Shown: positions 1-7,024 of the stretch, in pieces
How positions within the stretch are numbered: position 1 is the first letter of the stretch
How the letters are laid out: each line of letters begins with the position of its first letter
NCBI GenBank assembly: GCA_000998185.1
Contig: LCCW01000033.1
Location: 1-23,573, forward strand
DNA from: Candidatus Kuenenbacteria bacterium GW2011_GWA2_42_15
Lineage (GTDB): Bacteria; Patescibacteriota; Patescibacteriia; UBA2196; GWA2-42-15
Length of the DNA stretch: 23,573 nucleotides
Direction: 5' to 3'
Program-made: the position numbers and the translations under genes
The notes under the pieces: generated by a model
Databases searched by the model: none
The model's input: only the letters and a program-made list of their open reading frames with translations
What the model was told of the DNA's origin: nothing

Positions 1-94
1 TTTTGCTTTCTTGTTTTCTTGATTTTTTGCTTTCTTGTTTTCTTGATTTTTTGCTTTCTTGTTTTCTTGATTTTTTGCTTTCTTGTTTTCTTGA
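1..94. repeat. 24-bp tandem repeat, about 4 copies, downstream of rpsN
   Basis: The first 94 bases are a tandem array with a 24-bp period: a partial copy at 1-22 and full copies at 23-46, 47-70 and 71-94, with no visible differences between copies. On the minus strand, which is the transcribed strand of the ribosomal operon, the unit is purine-rich (A and G with a few C and T) and has no ATG, GTG or TTG start. It follows the rpsN stop directly, where rpsH normally comes next. The period is a multiple of three, so an open frame through it on the plus strand is a repeat artefact. The window edge falls inside the array, so the true copy number is unknown. Confidence 0.9.
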
Positions 95-100
95 TTTTTA

Positions 101-286
101 TTACCAACTTGATTTGGTGATACCGGGGACATCGCCCTTGCTGGCAAGTTCCCGAAAACAGATGCGGCAAAGATTGAATCTGCGCAGGTAGCCTTTTTTT
201 CTGCCGCAACGCCAACACCGTCTGACTACCCTGGTTGAGTAGAGAGGTTTTCTTTTGCTTTTGGCGATTTGTGCTTGCGTAGCCAT
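101..286 (-). CDS. rpsN: 30S ribosomal protein S14, zinc-binding (type Z)
   Basis: Small-subunit head protein S14 in the short, zinc-binding form of 61 residues, the usual length for that type. The zinc ligands are visible as C24-x2-C27 and C40-x2-C43, and the C-terminal GITKSSW is the family signature. It starts 6 bases after the rplE stop in the usual spc-operon order (L14-L24-L5-S14). The next expected gene, rpsH, is not seen before the window edge; a 24-bp tandem repeat array occupies that place. No Shine-Dalgarno sequence precedes the ATG. Confidence 0.97.
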   Translation of the reverse strand: MATQAQIAKSKRKPLYSTRVVRRCWRCGRKKGYLRRFNLCRICFRELASKGDVPGITKSSW

Positions 287-292
287 AAATTC

Positions 293-877
293 TTATAATT
301 TATTTTTGCTTGTTTTTTTCTTTTCCGAGTCGTTGTCTTTGAGCGCGAAAGGAAACCCCAAGTATTTGAAAAGAGCCAGGCCCTCGGCCTTGTTTTTAGC
401 AGTGGTGGTTAGACAGACTTCCAGGCCATGGATATTTTCTACCTCGTCAGGGTTGATTTCCGGGAAGGGCAGGTGTTCGCGAAAGCCGATGGATAAATTA
501 CCTTTTTGATCAATGCTCTTTTTATTCAGGCCGCGGAAATCACGGACTGAAGGCAAGGTCAAGCTGGCCAGCTTATCAATGAATTCATACATTCTTTCTT
601 GGTGCAGGGTGACTTTGGCGCCGATAATCTGGTTTTCTCTGGTTTTAAAAGAAGAAATGGATTTTTTTGCTTTGGTGAAAACCGGTTTTTGCCCGCTGAT
701 TCTGGCGAGGGTGCGCCCAACCGTTTCTTGAAATTTTGCTTCGCTTTTGGCGCTTGGGATGCCGACATTTAGGGTTACTTTGGTAATCTTGGGGACGGCC
801 AGACGATTGTCATAATCAAAATCAGCCTCCAATTTCGGCACCACTTCATCTAAATATTTTTTATAAAGTCTGTTCAT
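293..877 (-). CDS. rplE: 50S ribosomal protein L5
   Basis: L5 binds 5S rRNA in the central protuberance. The ATG at 877 is chosen because the protein then begins MNRLYKKYLDEVVPKL, the normal family N-terminus, giving 194 residues and a 23-base gap after rplX. An upstream in-frame ATG at 919 would overlap the end of rplX and add 14 atypical residues (MSISRLETIKFINF). Family motifs include LNVGIPSAK, the GQKP/TKAKKSISSFKTRE region and FPEINPDEV near residue 155. A charged tail (DNDSEKKKTSKNKL) extends beyond the usual length of about 180. Neither candidate start has a Shine-Dalgarno sequence. Confidence 0.95.
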   Translation of the reverse strand: MNRLYKKYLDEVVPKLEADFDYDNRLAVPKITKVTLNVGIPSAKSEAKFQETVGRTLARISGQKPVFTKAKKSISSFKTRENQIIGAKVTLHQERMYEFIDKLASLTLPSVRDFRGLNKKSIDQKGNLSIGFREHLPFPEINPDEVENIHGLEVCLTTTAKNKAEGLALFKYLGFPFALKDNDSEKKKTSKNKL

Positions 878-900
878 AAAATTAATAAATTTAATAGTTT

Positions 901-1251
901 CTAGACGGCTGATTGACATTTTTTGCAGATTCTCTGCTTGAGCGTCTTTTTTTTGAGATTGGTATTTTGGTTTTCCGCTATTTTATAACCAACCCGACTG
1001 GTCTGACCGCATTTTGGGCAAAGGAGCGCCACCCTGGAGATCGGGAGCGAGTAAGGGAACATAATTCTTTGTCCTTTTTCGCGTTCGTTTTTCGGTCGAA
1101 TATGTTTGTACTTTAGATTCAAACCCTCAACTACCACTTTTCCCTCTCTCTCGCGCTGATTTTTACCGGCGATAACATGCAAGACCTTGCCGGTTTTGCC
1201 GCGGTCTTTGCCAGAAAGTATTTTTACCGTGTCGTTGATTTTTATCTTCAT
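901..1251 (-). CDS. rplX: 50S ribosomal protein L24 with C-terminal zinc-ribbon-like tail
   Basis: L24 is an early assembly-initiator protein of the large subunit. The N-terminal KOW motif is clear (DTVKILSGKDRGKTGKVLHV, residues 7-26), followed by VEGLNLKYKHIRP. The protein is 116 residues, slightly longer than usual. The C-terminal half contains CPKCG near residue 79 and CKKC near residue 110, four cysteines spaced like a zinc ribbon. The first pair is common in bacterial L24; the second pair at the extreme C-terminus is notable. It lies 25 bases downstream of rplN. Confidence 0.95.
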   Translation of the reverse strand: MKIKINDTVKILSGKDRGKTGKVLHVIAGKNQREREGKVVVEGLNLKYKHIRPKNEREKGQRIMFPYSLPISRVALLCPKCGQTSRVGYKIAENQNTNLKKKTLKQRICKKCQSAV

Positions 1252-1276
1252 ATTATTTTAAACTACGAAACTGCTG

Positions 1277-1648
1277 TTATAAAACCTCGGGAGCTAAAGA
1301 AATAATTTTGGCAAAACCCAGGGCGCGGAGTTCTCTGGCCACCGGTCCCAAAATGCGAGTGCCCTTGGGTTCTTTGTTTTTTTTGTCAATAATAACGGCG
1401 GCGTTGTCGTCAAAACGGATATAGGTGCCGCTTGGCCGGCTGACTTCTTTTCTAGTCCGAACAATGACAGCGTGAGCCACCGTCCCTTTTTTGATCTGGG
1501 TGTGAGGCTCGGCTTCTTTAACGGCCACGGTCACGATATCGCCAAGACGGGCGTATCTTTTTTTGTAGCCGCCGAGGACCCTGATGACCTGGAGTTTTTT
1601 AGCGCCGGAATTATCGGCTACCCTAAGCATGGAACGATGTTGAACCAT
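1277..1648 (-). CDS. rplN: 50S ribosomal protein L14
   Basis: L14 lies at the subunit interface and contacts 16S rRNA helix 14. With the ATG at 1648 the protein has 123 residues, the family length, and begins MVQHRSMLRVADNSGAKKLQ, the canonical N-terminus. An in-frame ATG at 1672 would add eight residues (MLKITNLF) and overlap the end of rpsQ, so it is rejected. Signatures such as GDIVTVAVKEA, VRTRKE and IRFDDNAAVIID are present. It lies 7 bases after the rpsQ stop. Confidence 0.96.
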   Translation of the reverse strand: MVQHRSMLRVADNSGAKKLQVIRVLGGYKKRYARLGDIVTVAVKEAEPHTQIKKGTVAHAVIVRTRKEVSRPSGTYIRFDDNAAVIIDKKNKEPKGTRILGPVARELRALGFAKIISLAPEVL

Positions 1649-1655
1649 AAAAAGA

Positions 1656-1913
1656 TTAGTTATTTTGAGCATCTAGGACGCGCCATTTTTTATCTTTGGA
1701 AAGCGGGCGGCATTCAATAAAACTGACCTTGTCGCCAACCTTCCGTTGACCTTTTTCATCGTGGACTTTGTAGTGTCGACTGGTTTTGTAATGTTTCTGG
1801 TATTTGGGATGAAGCTTGGTTCTGGCCACGGCCACCACAATGGTTTTTGCCATTTTAGCAGAGACCACCTGGCCAGTCAAAACTCTTTTTCGTTTTTTTT
1901 CTTGCTTAGTCAT
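1656..1913 (-). CDS. rpsQ: 30S ribosomal protein S17
   Basis: S17 is a primary 16S rRNA-binding OB-fold protein of the 30S body. At 85 residues it has the usual length. The core GQVVSAKMAKTIVVAVARTK, the HPKYQKHYKTSRHYKVHDE region and GDKVSFIECRPLSKDKKWRV match the family closely. It starts 9 bases after the rpmC stop; the spacer is A/T-rich (taattttatg on the coding strand) with no Shine-Dalgarno sequence. Confidence 0.97.
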   Translation of the reverse strand: MTKQEKKRKRVLTGQVVSAKMAKTIVVAVARTKLHPKYQKHYKTSRHYKVHDEKGQRKVGDKVSFIECRPLSKDKKWRVLDAQNN

Positions 1914-1922
1914 AAAATTAAT

Positions 1923-2132
1923 TTATTTGCTTGCTGCTCGTTTGTCCCCGAAACCCTGATTGATGAAAGTGAGCAAACGGGCAATTTCTTTTTTTACGCT
2001 TTTAATTTCGTGAACTTTTTTCAATTGTCTTTGGGCAACCTTAAAACGCATAACTCGCAGACGGTTTCTTTTCTCGGCCAGCAGCTTTTTCAATTCATCA
2101 ATGGATTGCGTTTTAAGTTCTTTGAGTGCCAT
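1923..2132 (-). CDS. rpmC: 50S ribosomal protein L29
   Basis: L29 is a small two-helix protein near the peptide exit tunnel, where it helps form the docking site for nascent-chain factors. Its 69 residues are typical. The helical pattern (ELKTQSIDELKKLLAEKRNRLRVMRF, then LKKVHEIKSVKKEIARLLTFIN) is diagnostic, and it occupies the expected place between L16 and S17. One base separates it from the rplP stop, so translational coupling is likely. Confidence 0.96.
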   Translation of the reverse strand: MALKELKTQSIDELKKLLAEKRNRLRVMRFKVAQRQLKKVHEIKSVKKEIARLLTFINQGFGDKRAASK

Positions 2133-2133
2133 A

Positions 2134-2544
2134 TTATTTTTTGATAACCCTGGTCTTAACCGATAATTTATGGCCGGCCATAATCAGAGCTTCTTTGGCT
2201 TGGCTTTCCGGAATGCCGAATATTTCAAAAAGGACATGACCCGGTAAAACGGCAAAAACATAATGGTCAACGGCTCCCTTGCCTTTACCCATAGGGACTT
2301 CCGAACCCTTGCTCGTAACTGGCTTGTCCGGAAAAATTCTAGTCCAGACCTGCCCGCCCTTTCTGATGTATCTGACCAGCACGCGGCGGGCGGCTTCAAT
2401 CTGGCGAGCCGTGACCCATTTGGCTTCAGTTGACTTGAGGCCATAGTCGCCAAAAACAACCTCGGTCAAACGAGTAGCTTTGGTGCCGGAAGCGCCGGCT
2501 ACTTTATGCCATTTTCTGTGTTTTACTTTTCTTGGAGCCAGCAT
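2134..2544 (-). CDS. rplP: 50S ribosomal protein L16
   Basis: L16 is near the A-site tRNA elbow and organises the peptidyl-transferase region. Its 136 residues are the normal length. Signatures include the N-terminal MLAPRKVKHRKWHK, the RQIEAARR segment, IFPDKPVTSKGSEVPMGKGKG and VLFEIFGIPESQAKEAL. It starts 5 bases after the rpsC stop, in standard S10-operon order (S3-L16-L29-S17). Confidence 0.97.
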   Translation of the reverse strand: MLAPRKVKHRKWHKVAGASGTKATRLTEVVFGDYGLKSTEAKWVTARQIEAARRVLVRYIRKGGQVWTRIFPDKPVTSKGSEVPMGKGKGAVDHYVFAVLPGHVLFEIFGIPESQAKEALIMAGHKLSVKTRVIKK

Positions 2545-2549
2545 AATTA

Positions 2550-3206
2550 TTATTTGATATTATTGGCGGTATTAAAAACATCGCCTTTGTAAATCCAAAC
2601 CTTTATGCCGATAGCGCCGTAAGTAGTATGGGCCGCGAGTCTGGCATAGTCAATATCGGCGCGCAGCGTGTGCAAAGGAATTTTACCCTCGGCCAGGGTC
2701 TCGCGCCTGGCGATTTCGGCGCCGCCAAGTCGGCCGGAACAATGTATTTTTACTCCCAAGCCGCCGGATTTCATCACCTGCTCAATGTATTTTTTCATGG
2801 TTTTGCGATGGGGAATTCTTTTTTCCAAATCCAGGGCGATGTTTTGCGCGATAATTCTGGCGGAAAGATTCGGCTTTGGGACTTCCTTGATATTAATTTG
2901 GATTTTAATTTTTTTATTCCTAACTATCTTTTTAGTAATGTGATTTTTCAACTCTTCAATAGAGGCGCCGCCCCTGCCGATAATGACGCCCGGTCTGGCG
3001 GTATTGATGTTTATTTCCAGGGTGTCGGCCGTGCGATCAATAACCACACTGTCAATGCTGGCTTCCTTGAGCTTACTTTCTAAAAATTTTCTGATTTTTA
3101 CATCAGCTTCCAGTTTGGCAGCGTAGTTTTTCCCGGAAAACCATTTGGAATTCCAGGTGCCGGTGATGCCAATGCGGAAAATTTTGGGATTAACTTTTTG
3201 ACCCAT
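2550..3206 (-). CDS. rpsC: 30S ribosomal protein S3
   Basis: S3 forms part of the mRNA entry channel and its helicase activity. The 218 residues start with the canonical MGQKVNPKIFRIGI. The type-II KH domain is visible with its RNA-binding loop GVIIGRGGASIEEL around residues 73-86, and the C-terminal domain has SGRLGGAEIARRE and the YGAIGIKVWIYKG signature. It begins 143 bases after rplV, an unusually large gap for this operon, filled by a nested palindrome. Confidence 0.97.
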   Translation of the reverse strand: MGQKVNPKIFRIGITGTWNSKWFSGKNYAAKLEADVKIRKFLESKLKEASIDSVVIDRTADTLEININTARPGVIIGRGGASIEELKNHITKKIVRNKKIKIQINIKEVPKPNLSARIIAQNIALDLEKRIPHRKTMKKYIEQVMKSGGLGVKIHCSGRLGGAEIARRETLAEGKIPLHTLRADIDYARLAAHTTYGAIGIKVWIYKGDVFNTANNIK

Positions 3207-3231
3207 ATGTTTTTTTAATCTTGTTTTAGTG

Positions 3232-3326
3232 AATTCCGCGTTGTTCTGTTGTGTTCCGCGCGGGTTCAGTGATAAAATTTTTTATCGCGGAACCAATACG
3301 GAAATAAGTGGAACTTAGGCGGAATT
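3232..3326. repeat. Nested inverted-repeat element between rplV and rpsC
   Basis: Two perfect 8-bp inverted repeats are nested in the spacer: aattccgc (3232-3239) with gcggaatt (3319-3326) outside, and gttccgcg (3253-3260) with cgcggaac (3286-3293) inside. A further near-perfect palindrome, gataaaa (3271-3277) with ttttatc (3280-3286), caps the centre. The right part (gaacttaggcgg) resembles a motif near 8390 (ggaaccttaggcgg) in the other large gap of the operon. There is no U-tract, so it is not an obvious terminator. It may be a mobile palindromic element or an mRNA structure. Confidence 0.7.
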
Positions 3327-3349
3327 TTAACTTTGTAAATTTATAAAAA

Positions 3350-3895
3350 TTAACCTGATTTTCGACTAAAAAATCTTTTTTTGCCTTTTTGGCCGTCTTT
3401 ATGCCAGGCGGTTTTGGTTTTTATGCCCGATGATTTTCTGGCGCCGGAGTCCTTGTCTTCATCTAAAACCGATTCTTTGATTTCGTCAAGCGAATTGACA
3501 ACCTTGGCAGTGGCGAGTTTTTCGTCTTTTTTCTCCGCGGTAATTTTATGGTCAGTCGTAGGTTTGATTTCTCCCAGCACAATCAAAACATGAGATGTTT
3601 CTTTTCTGATGCCGCTGGCGCGGCCAAAAGCCCTAGGCCGCCATCTTTTTAGGGCTGGTCCCTGATCCACTCTGATTTCTTTGATGAATAAATTTTCTTT
3701 TTTAAGCTGAAAGTTGTGTTCGCCGTTGGCAATGGCTGAATTCAGGAGCTTTAAAAGCGGGGTAGCGGCGAAATTTGGAGCAAACTGAAGATTGGTCCGG
3801 GCGCGCAAAACAGCCAAACCCCTAATTGAGTCCGCGACCAAGCGGACTTTTTTTGGCGATTGCCTGAAATATCTCAATTTGGCGTGAACTTCCAT
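3350..3895 (-). CDS. rplV: 50S ribosomal protein L22 with long charged C-terminal extension
   Basis: L22 lines the peptide exit tunnel and contacts all six 23S rRNA domains. The core is recognisable: EVHAKLRYFRQSPKKVRLVADSIRG, LNSAIANGEHN and the tunnel-loop region VDQGPALKRWRPRAFGRASGIRKETSHVLIVL, ending near residue 111. The remaining roughly 70 residues are highly charged, low in complexity and rich in Lys, Asp and Glu, ending GQKGKKRFFSRKSG. Most L22 proteins stop near 110-115 residues, so the tail is a lineage-specific extension of unknown role. It lies 5 bases after rpsS. Confidence 0.95.
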   Translation of the reverse strand: MEVHAKLRYFRQSPKKVRLVADSIRGLAVLRARTNLQFAPNFAATPLLKLLNSAIANGEHNFQLKKENLFIKEIRVDQGPALKRWRPRAFGRASGIRKETSHVLIVLGEIKPTTDHKITAEKKDEKLATAKVVNSLDEIKESVLDEDKDSGARKSSGIKTKTAWHKDGQKGKKRFFSRKSG

Positions 3896-3900
3896 AATGG

Positions 3901-4236
3901 TTATTTTTTATCGTTTTTGGCCGGGGCGGGAGCGGCCGGCGCTGTTTTGGCAGCCGCGGCCTGTTCTTCTTCCCGTTGTTTTTTGCCACCGTGTTTGATG
4001 AATTTGCGCGTGAGGGAAAATTCTCCCAGTTTGTGTCCGACCATGTTTTCTATAACAAAAACAGGCAGATGCTGTTTGCCGTTGTGAACGCCAAAAGTAA
4101 AGCCAACCATTTCCGGGGTGATGGTGCAGTCCCTTGACCAGGTTTTGACAACACCAACTTCGGTCGGTTTTTTATTGGCGATCTTTTTTAATAATTTGTG
4201 ATCCACATAAGGACCTTTTTTGAGCGAACGACTCAT
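3901..4236 (-). CDS. rpsS: 30S ribosomal protein S19 with Ala/Pro-rich tail
   Basis: S19 binds the 30S head together with S13. Residues 1-84 are a standard S19 core: MSRSLKKGPYVDHKLLKKI, TWSRDCTITPEMVGFTFGVHNGK and MVGHKLGEFSLTRKFIKHGGKK. The last 25 or so residues are an EEE/Ala/Pro/Lys low-complexity tail (QAAAAKTAPAAPAPAKNDKK), making 111 residues against a usual 90 or so. It starts 18 bases after rplB. Confidence 0.96.
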   Translation of the reverse strand: MSRSLKKGPYVDHKLLKKIANKKPTEVGVVKTWSRDCTITPEMVGFTFGVHNGKQHLPVFVIENMVGHKLGEFSLTRKFIKHGGKKQREEEQAAAAKTAPAAPAPAKNDKK

Positions 4237-4254
4237 ATGTTTTATTTTTACGAC

Positions 4255-5103
4255 TTATAATTCTTTGCGGTTTCTTTTTCTTCTTGCGATTATTAGTTTG
4301 CTTGACCATTTTTTTGGTTTTCTGGTTTTGACTCCGAGGGCGTGCTTGCCCCAGAGGGTTTTGGGATAAGGCATGCCAATGGGATGCCGTCCTTCGCCGC
4401 CGCCGTGCGGGTGGTCGCAAGGGTTCATGGCTTTACCTCTGACGGTTGGCCTAACGCCTTTATGCCTCATGCGGCCGGCTTTGCCGTAACGGACCAAGCC
4501 GTGGTCGGGATTGGAAACTTGTCCGATGGTGGCCAAACATTCTTTTTTAACCAGACGGATTTCGCCAGAAGGCATTTTTAGTTGAGCGTACGGCCCTTCA
4601 ATGGCTTGGACAAAAATACCATTGCCGGCGGAGCGAGCGATAACGGCGCCCTTATCCGGCTCAAGCTCTACATTATGAACCATAACGCCGAGGGGAATAA
4701 ATTTCAAAGGCATGCAGTTGCCGATTTTGACATCAATTTTTTCTTTAGACGAAATAATCTCGTCGTCAATTTTCATACCGTCAGCAGCCAAAATATATGA
4801 TTTAACGCCATTCGGATAAACAATCAGGGCGAGCCTGGCAGAACGGTTGGGATCGTATTCAATAGATAAAACTTTGGCTGTCTGGCCGAAAAGATGTCTT
4901 TTAAAGTCAACGATTCTGATTCTTCTTTTAGCGCCGCCGCCGCGATGGCGAACCGTAATCTGGCCGCTTTGATTGCGACCGCCCGATTGTTTTTTGGGCC
5001 GGGTTAGTTTTTTTTCCGGCCTCTTTTTGGTCAAATCAGAAGAAAGCACAATGGAGGTTTTGCGTCTGGCCGGGGTGGTTGGATTGTAGAGTTTGATGGC
5101 CAT
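4255..5103 (-). CDS. rplB: 50S ribosomal protein L2
   Basis: L2 is a primary 23S rRNA-binding protein needed for subunit joining and peptidyl-transferase activity. The 282 residues are close to the family norm. The OB-fold RNA-binding region (GRNQSGQITVRHRGGGAKRR) and the C-terminal signature with the conserved histidine (NPCDHPHGGGEGRHPIG) are present. The C-terminus is very basic (WSSKLIIARRKRNRKEL). It starts 5 bases after the rplW stop. Confidence 0.97.
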   Translation of the reverse strand: MAIKLYNPTTPARRKTSIVLSSDLTKKRPEKKLTRPKKQSGGRNQSGQITVRHRGGGAKRRIRIVDFKRHLFGQTAKVLSIEYDPNRSARLALIVYPNGVKSYILAADGMKIDDEIISSKEKIDVKIGNCMPLKFIPLGVMVHNVELEPDKGAVIARSAGNGIFVQAIEGPYAQLKMPSGEIRLVKKECLATIGQVSNPDHGLVRYGKAGRMRHKGVRPTVRGKAMNPCDHPHGGGEGRHPIGMPYPKTLWGKHALGVKTRKPKKWSSKLIIARRKRNRKEL

Positions 5104-5108
5104 AATGA

Positions 5109-5537
5109 TTAGTTTTCGTAGACATCAATTTTTGCGTCTTTGGGCACAACGACCAGCGCTTTTTTCCAAGCCTTCAAGTAACCGGAGGTGTTTTTGCCGG
5201 TGCGAACTTTTTTGCCCTGATGGCGGATAATGCGAATTTTTATTGGCTTGACATTATAAATTTCTTGGATAGCTTTTTTAATGGCTGTTTTGGTGGCGTT
5301 CAGACTTACCGCGAAAACATATTGGCCATAACCGGTCAACATAGTGGATTTTTCAGTCATTAAGGGATAAAGCAGATTTTTATAAGCTAAAACTCCGGCG
5401 CTCGCAGGCTTTTTGAGATTGCTTTCCGGTTCAGTTTTGGCTGCTGTTTTTTTAAGCTCATCTTTAAGCTGGCCCACTGGTTTGACCGAGTCGGTTTTTT
5501 GTTCCGGTTTCTTTTTTTTAAAATTAAAAATAGACAT
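5109..5537 (-). CDS. rplW: 50S ribosomal protein L23 with N-terminal extension
   Basis: L23 lies at the tunnel exit and is the docking site for trigger factor and SRP. The L23 core begins near residue 50 (LAYKNLLYPLMTEKSTML) and runs through VFAVSLNATKTAIKKAIQEIYNVKPIKIRI to the end. Before it lies a Lys/Glu-rich extension of about 50 residues (MSIFNFKKKKPEQKTD...). The ATG at 5537 is chosen; an in-frame TTG at 5561 would add eight residues, but part of that stretch belongs to a dispersed repeat. The spacer to rplD holds that repeat. Confidence 0.93.
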   Translation of the reverse strand: MSIFNFKKKKPEQKTDSVKPVGQLKDELKKTAAKTEPESNLKKPASAGVLAYKNLLYPLMTEKSTMLTGYGQYVFAVSLNATKTAIKKAIQEIYNVKPIKIRIIRHQGKKVRTGKNTSGYLKAWKKALVVVPKDAKIDVYEN

Positions 5538-5552
5538 AGGACAAGAAATCAA

Positions 5553-5619
5553 GCCCGCCAATTACCAAAATAGATTATTCTAGTGCGTGGAAGGCGGGTC
5601 GCCCGAAGGGCGAAAAGCA
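5553..5619. repeat. 67-bp dispersed palindromic repeat, copy A (rplD-rplW spacer)
   Basis: This 67-bp segment aligns without gaps to 10914-10980, with 54 of 67 positions identical by hand count. It holds cccgcc (5554-5559) pairing with ggcggg (5593-5598), followed by a small hairpin gccc-gaa-gggc (5601-5611). In the second copy that hairpin is agcc-taa-ggct, so two base pairs changed on both sides of the stem. It lies inside the ribosomal-protein operon. Confidence 0.8.
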
Positions 5620-5624
5620 AAGAA

Positions 5625-6341
5625 TTATTTATTAGTTAAGTAGGTTTTTTCTATGACCGGCAAGCTGTCTTCCAACATTAACAGATTTTTATAGTGAAGC
5701 AAATCCACGACATTCAAGGAATTAGCTCCAATTATTTTGACGCCGGGGATATTGCGTCCAGTCTTGGACAAACGGCTGACATTTTCGCTGGCAACAACCA
5801 ATAAAGAAAGCGAATAATCTTTTAGATTTTTCTTTTCAGCGGGTTTGGTTTTTTTTGAGTCAACGGTTCCAGTTTTCTTTTCCTTTAGGTTCAAAATGTT
5901 TTTTAGGTTTAAAATTATTTTAGCGAATTCTTTGGTTTTGGTTTCAGTCAATTCTAACTTATCCAAGAGCATCAGGGTTTTCTGTTTTGCTTTGTCTGAA
6001 AGGCAGGAAAAAAGAGCGGCCTTTTTCATTTTCTTGTTGATTTTTTGTGAAAAATTGCGGGTGTTTCTCGGGCCGAAAGTGACGCCGCCGCCTTTCCAGA
6101 GCGGGGAACGAATGGAACCGTGGCGAGCACGACCGGTGCCTTTTTGCCGCCAAGGCTTTTTGCCGCCGCCGCGGACTTCGCCCTTGTTTTTGGTATGGGC
6201 GATGGCCACTCTCGCATTGGCCAATTGAGCGACAGCCACTTGGTGAATGAGCGGTTCGTTGATCTTCACTTCAAACACGGTCGGATTGAGTTTTACTTCC
6301 TTGACGACTTCGCCTATTTGATTGTGAACTTTGTAATTCAT
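5625..6341 (-). CDS. rplD: 50S ribosomal protein L4
   Basis: L4 lines the tunnel constriction together with L22. The hallmark tunnel-loop segment is present around residues 56-90: GEVRGGGKKPWRQKGTGRARHGS, then RSPLWKGGGVTFGP. The 238 residues exceed the usual 205 or so because of a Lys-rich insertion around residues 145-175 (LNLKEKKTGTVDSKKTKPAEKKN). The C-terminal alpha/beta part is normal (LLVVASENVSRLSKTGRNIPGVKII and NSLNVVDLLHYKNLLM). It lies 42 bases after rplC. Confidence 0.96.
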   Translation of the reverse strand: MNYKVHNQIGEVVKEVKLNPTVFEVKINEPLIHQVAVAQLANARVAIAHTKNKGEVRGGGKKPWRQKGTGRARHGSIRSPLWKGGGVTFGPRNTRNFSQKINKKMKKAALFSCLSDKAKQKTLMLLDKLELTETKTKEFAKIILNLKNILNLKEKKTGTVDSKKTKPAEKKNLKDYSLSLLVVASENVSRLSKTGRNIPGVKIIGANSLNVVDLLHYKNLLMLEDSLPVIEKTYLTNK

Positions 6342-6383
6342 TGGCTAAGTAAAATTTAAAGAATCAGTCGTGGAATCAAATCT

Positions 6384-7019
6384 TCAGACTGGTTTTTCAA
6401 TATTAAGTTCGCCCGGACAGGTGATCATAAGCAGTCCATTTTTGGCGCCGGGAACGGCGCCTTTGACATAAAGCAGATTTTTTTCTTTGTCAATTTGAGC
6501 GATGGTCAGATTTTTCACGGAAATTCTTTTGGCGCCCATGTGGCCGGGCATGCGGACACCGGGGAAAACTCTGGCTGGTTCGCAAGGCCCGATTGAACCG
6601 GAAGTGCGGACCTGGTCTTTGGTGCCGTGTGTGCTGTCGTGGCCGTGGAAATGATGTCTTTTGACAACGCCTTGAAAACCTTTACCCTTGGAAAAACCGG
6701 TTATTTTCACCTTTTCGCCAATGGTAAAAGCGTCAACTTTTATCAGATCGCCATGATTTAAGCTGATTGGTTCATCAGCGCGAAATTCTTTTATATATTG
6801 CAAACTACCAAGACCCTTGGTTTGTCCAAGAGCCCTTTTGCCCAGCTTTTTTTTGCCAGGCATACCAATAACAGTGGCATTATAGCCGTCTTTATCAGTT
6901 TTGGTTTTAACCCTTATTACCGAGCAGGGAGCGGCTTTTATAACGGTGACCGGGACAGCGACGCCGTCGGCCGTAAAAATTTGGGTCATGCCGTTTTTTT
7001 GTCCAAGAATAAATTTCAT
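6384..7019 (-). CDS. rplC: 50S ribosomal protein L3
   Basis: L3 is one of the first proteins to bind 23S rRNA and approaches the peptidyl-transferase centre. The 211 residues are the family length, starting MKFILGQKNGMTQIF. Signatures include ITGFSKGKGFQGVVKRHHFHGHDSTHGTKDQVR and SIGPCEPARVFPGVRMPGHMGAKR. An IS element lies directly upstream, so transcription from the tuf promoter must pass through the IS or a promoter must lie within or at the edge of it. A hairpin plus T-run lies just before the start codon. Confidence 0.97.
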   Translation of the reverse strand: MKFILGQKNGMTQIFTADGVAVPVTVIKAAPCSVIRVKTKTDKDGYNATVIGMPGKKKLGKRALGQTKGLGSLQYIKEFRADEPISLNHGDLIKVDAFTIGEKVKITGFSKGKGFQGVVKRHHFHGHDSTHGTKDQVRTSGSIGPCEPARVFPGVRMPGHMGAKRISVKNLTIAQIDKEKNLLYVKGAVPGAKNGLLMITCPGELNIEKPV

Positions 7020-7024
7020 AAGTA

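Noticed and set aside
1..94. CRISPR array
   Set aside because: Copies are directly adjacent with no spacers; it is a simple tandem repeat.
3..191. 62-codon open frame at the window start
   Set aside because: It is a product of the 24-bp tandem repeat (a multiple of three) running into antisense rpsN, with a repeated LLSCFLDF pattern and no start context.
5538..5561. TTG-started longer L23, and similarly longer S10 (8837) and methyltransferase (20202)
   Set aside because: These starts overlap a repeat, a hairpin or the upstream gene, and internal ATG starts give normal N-termini.
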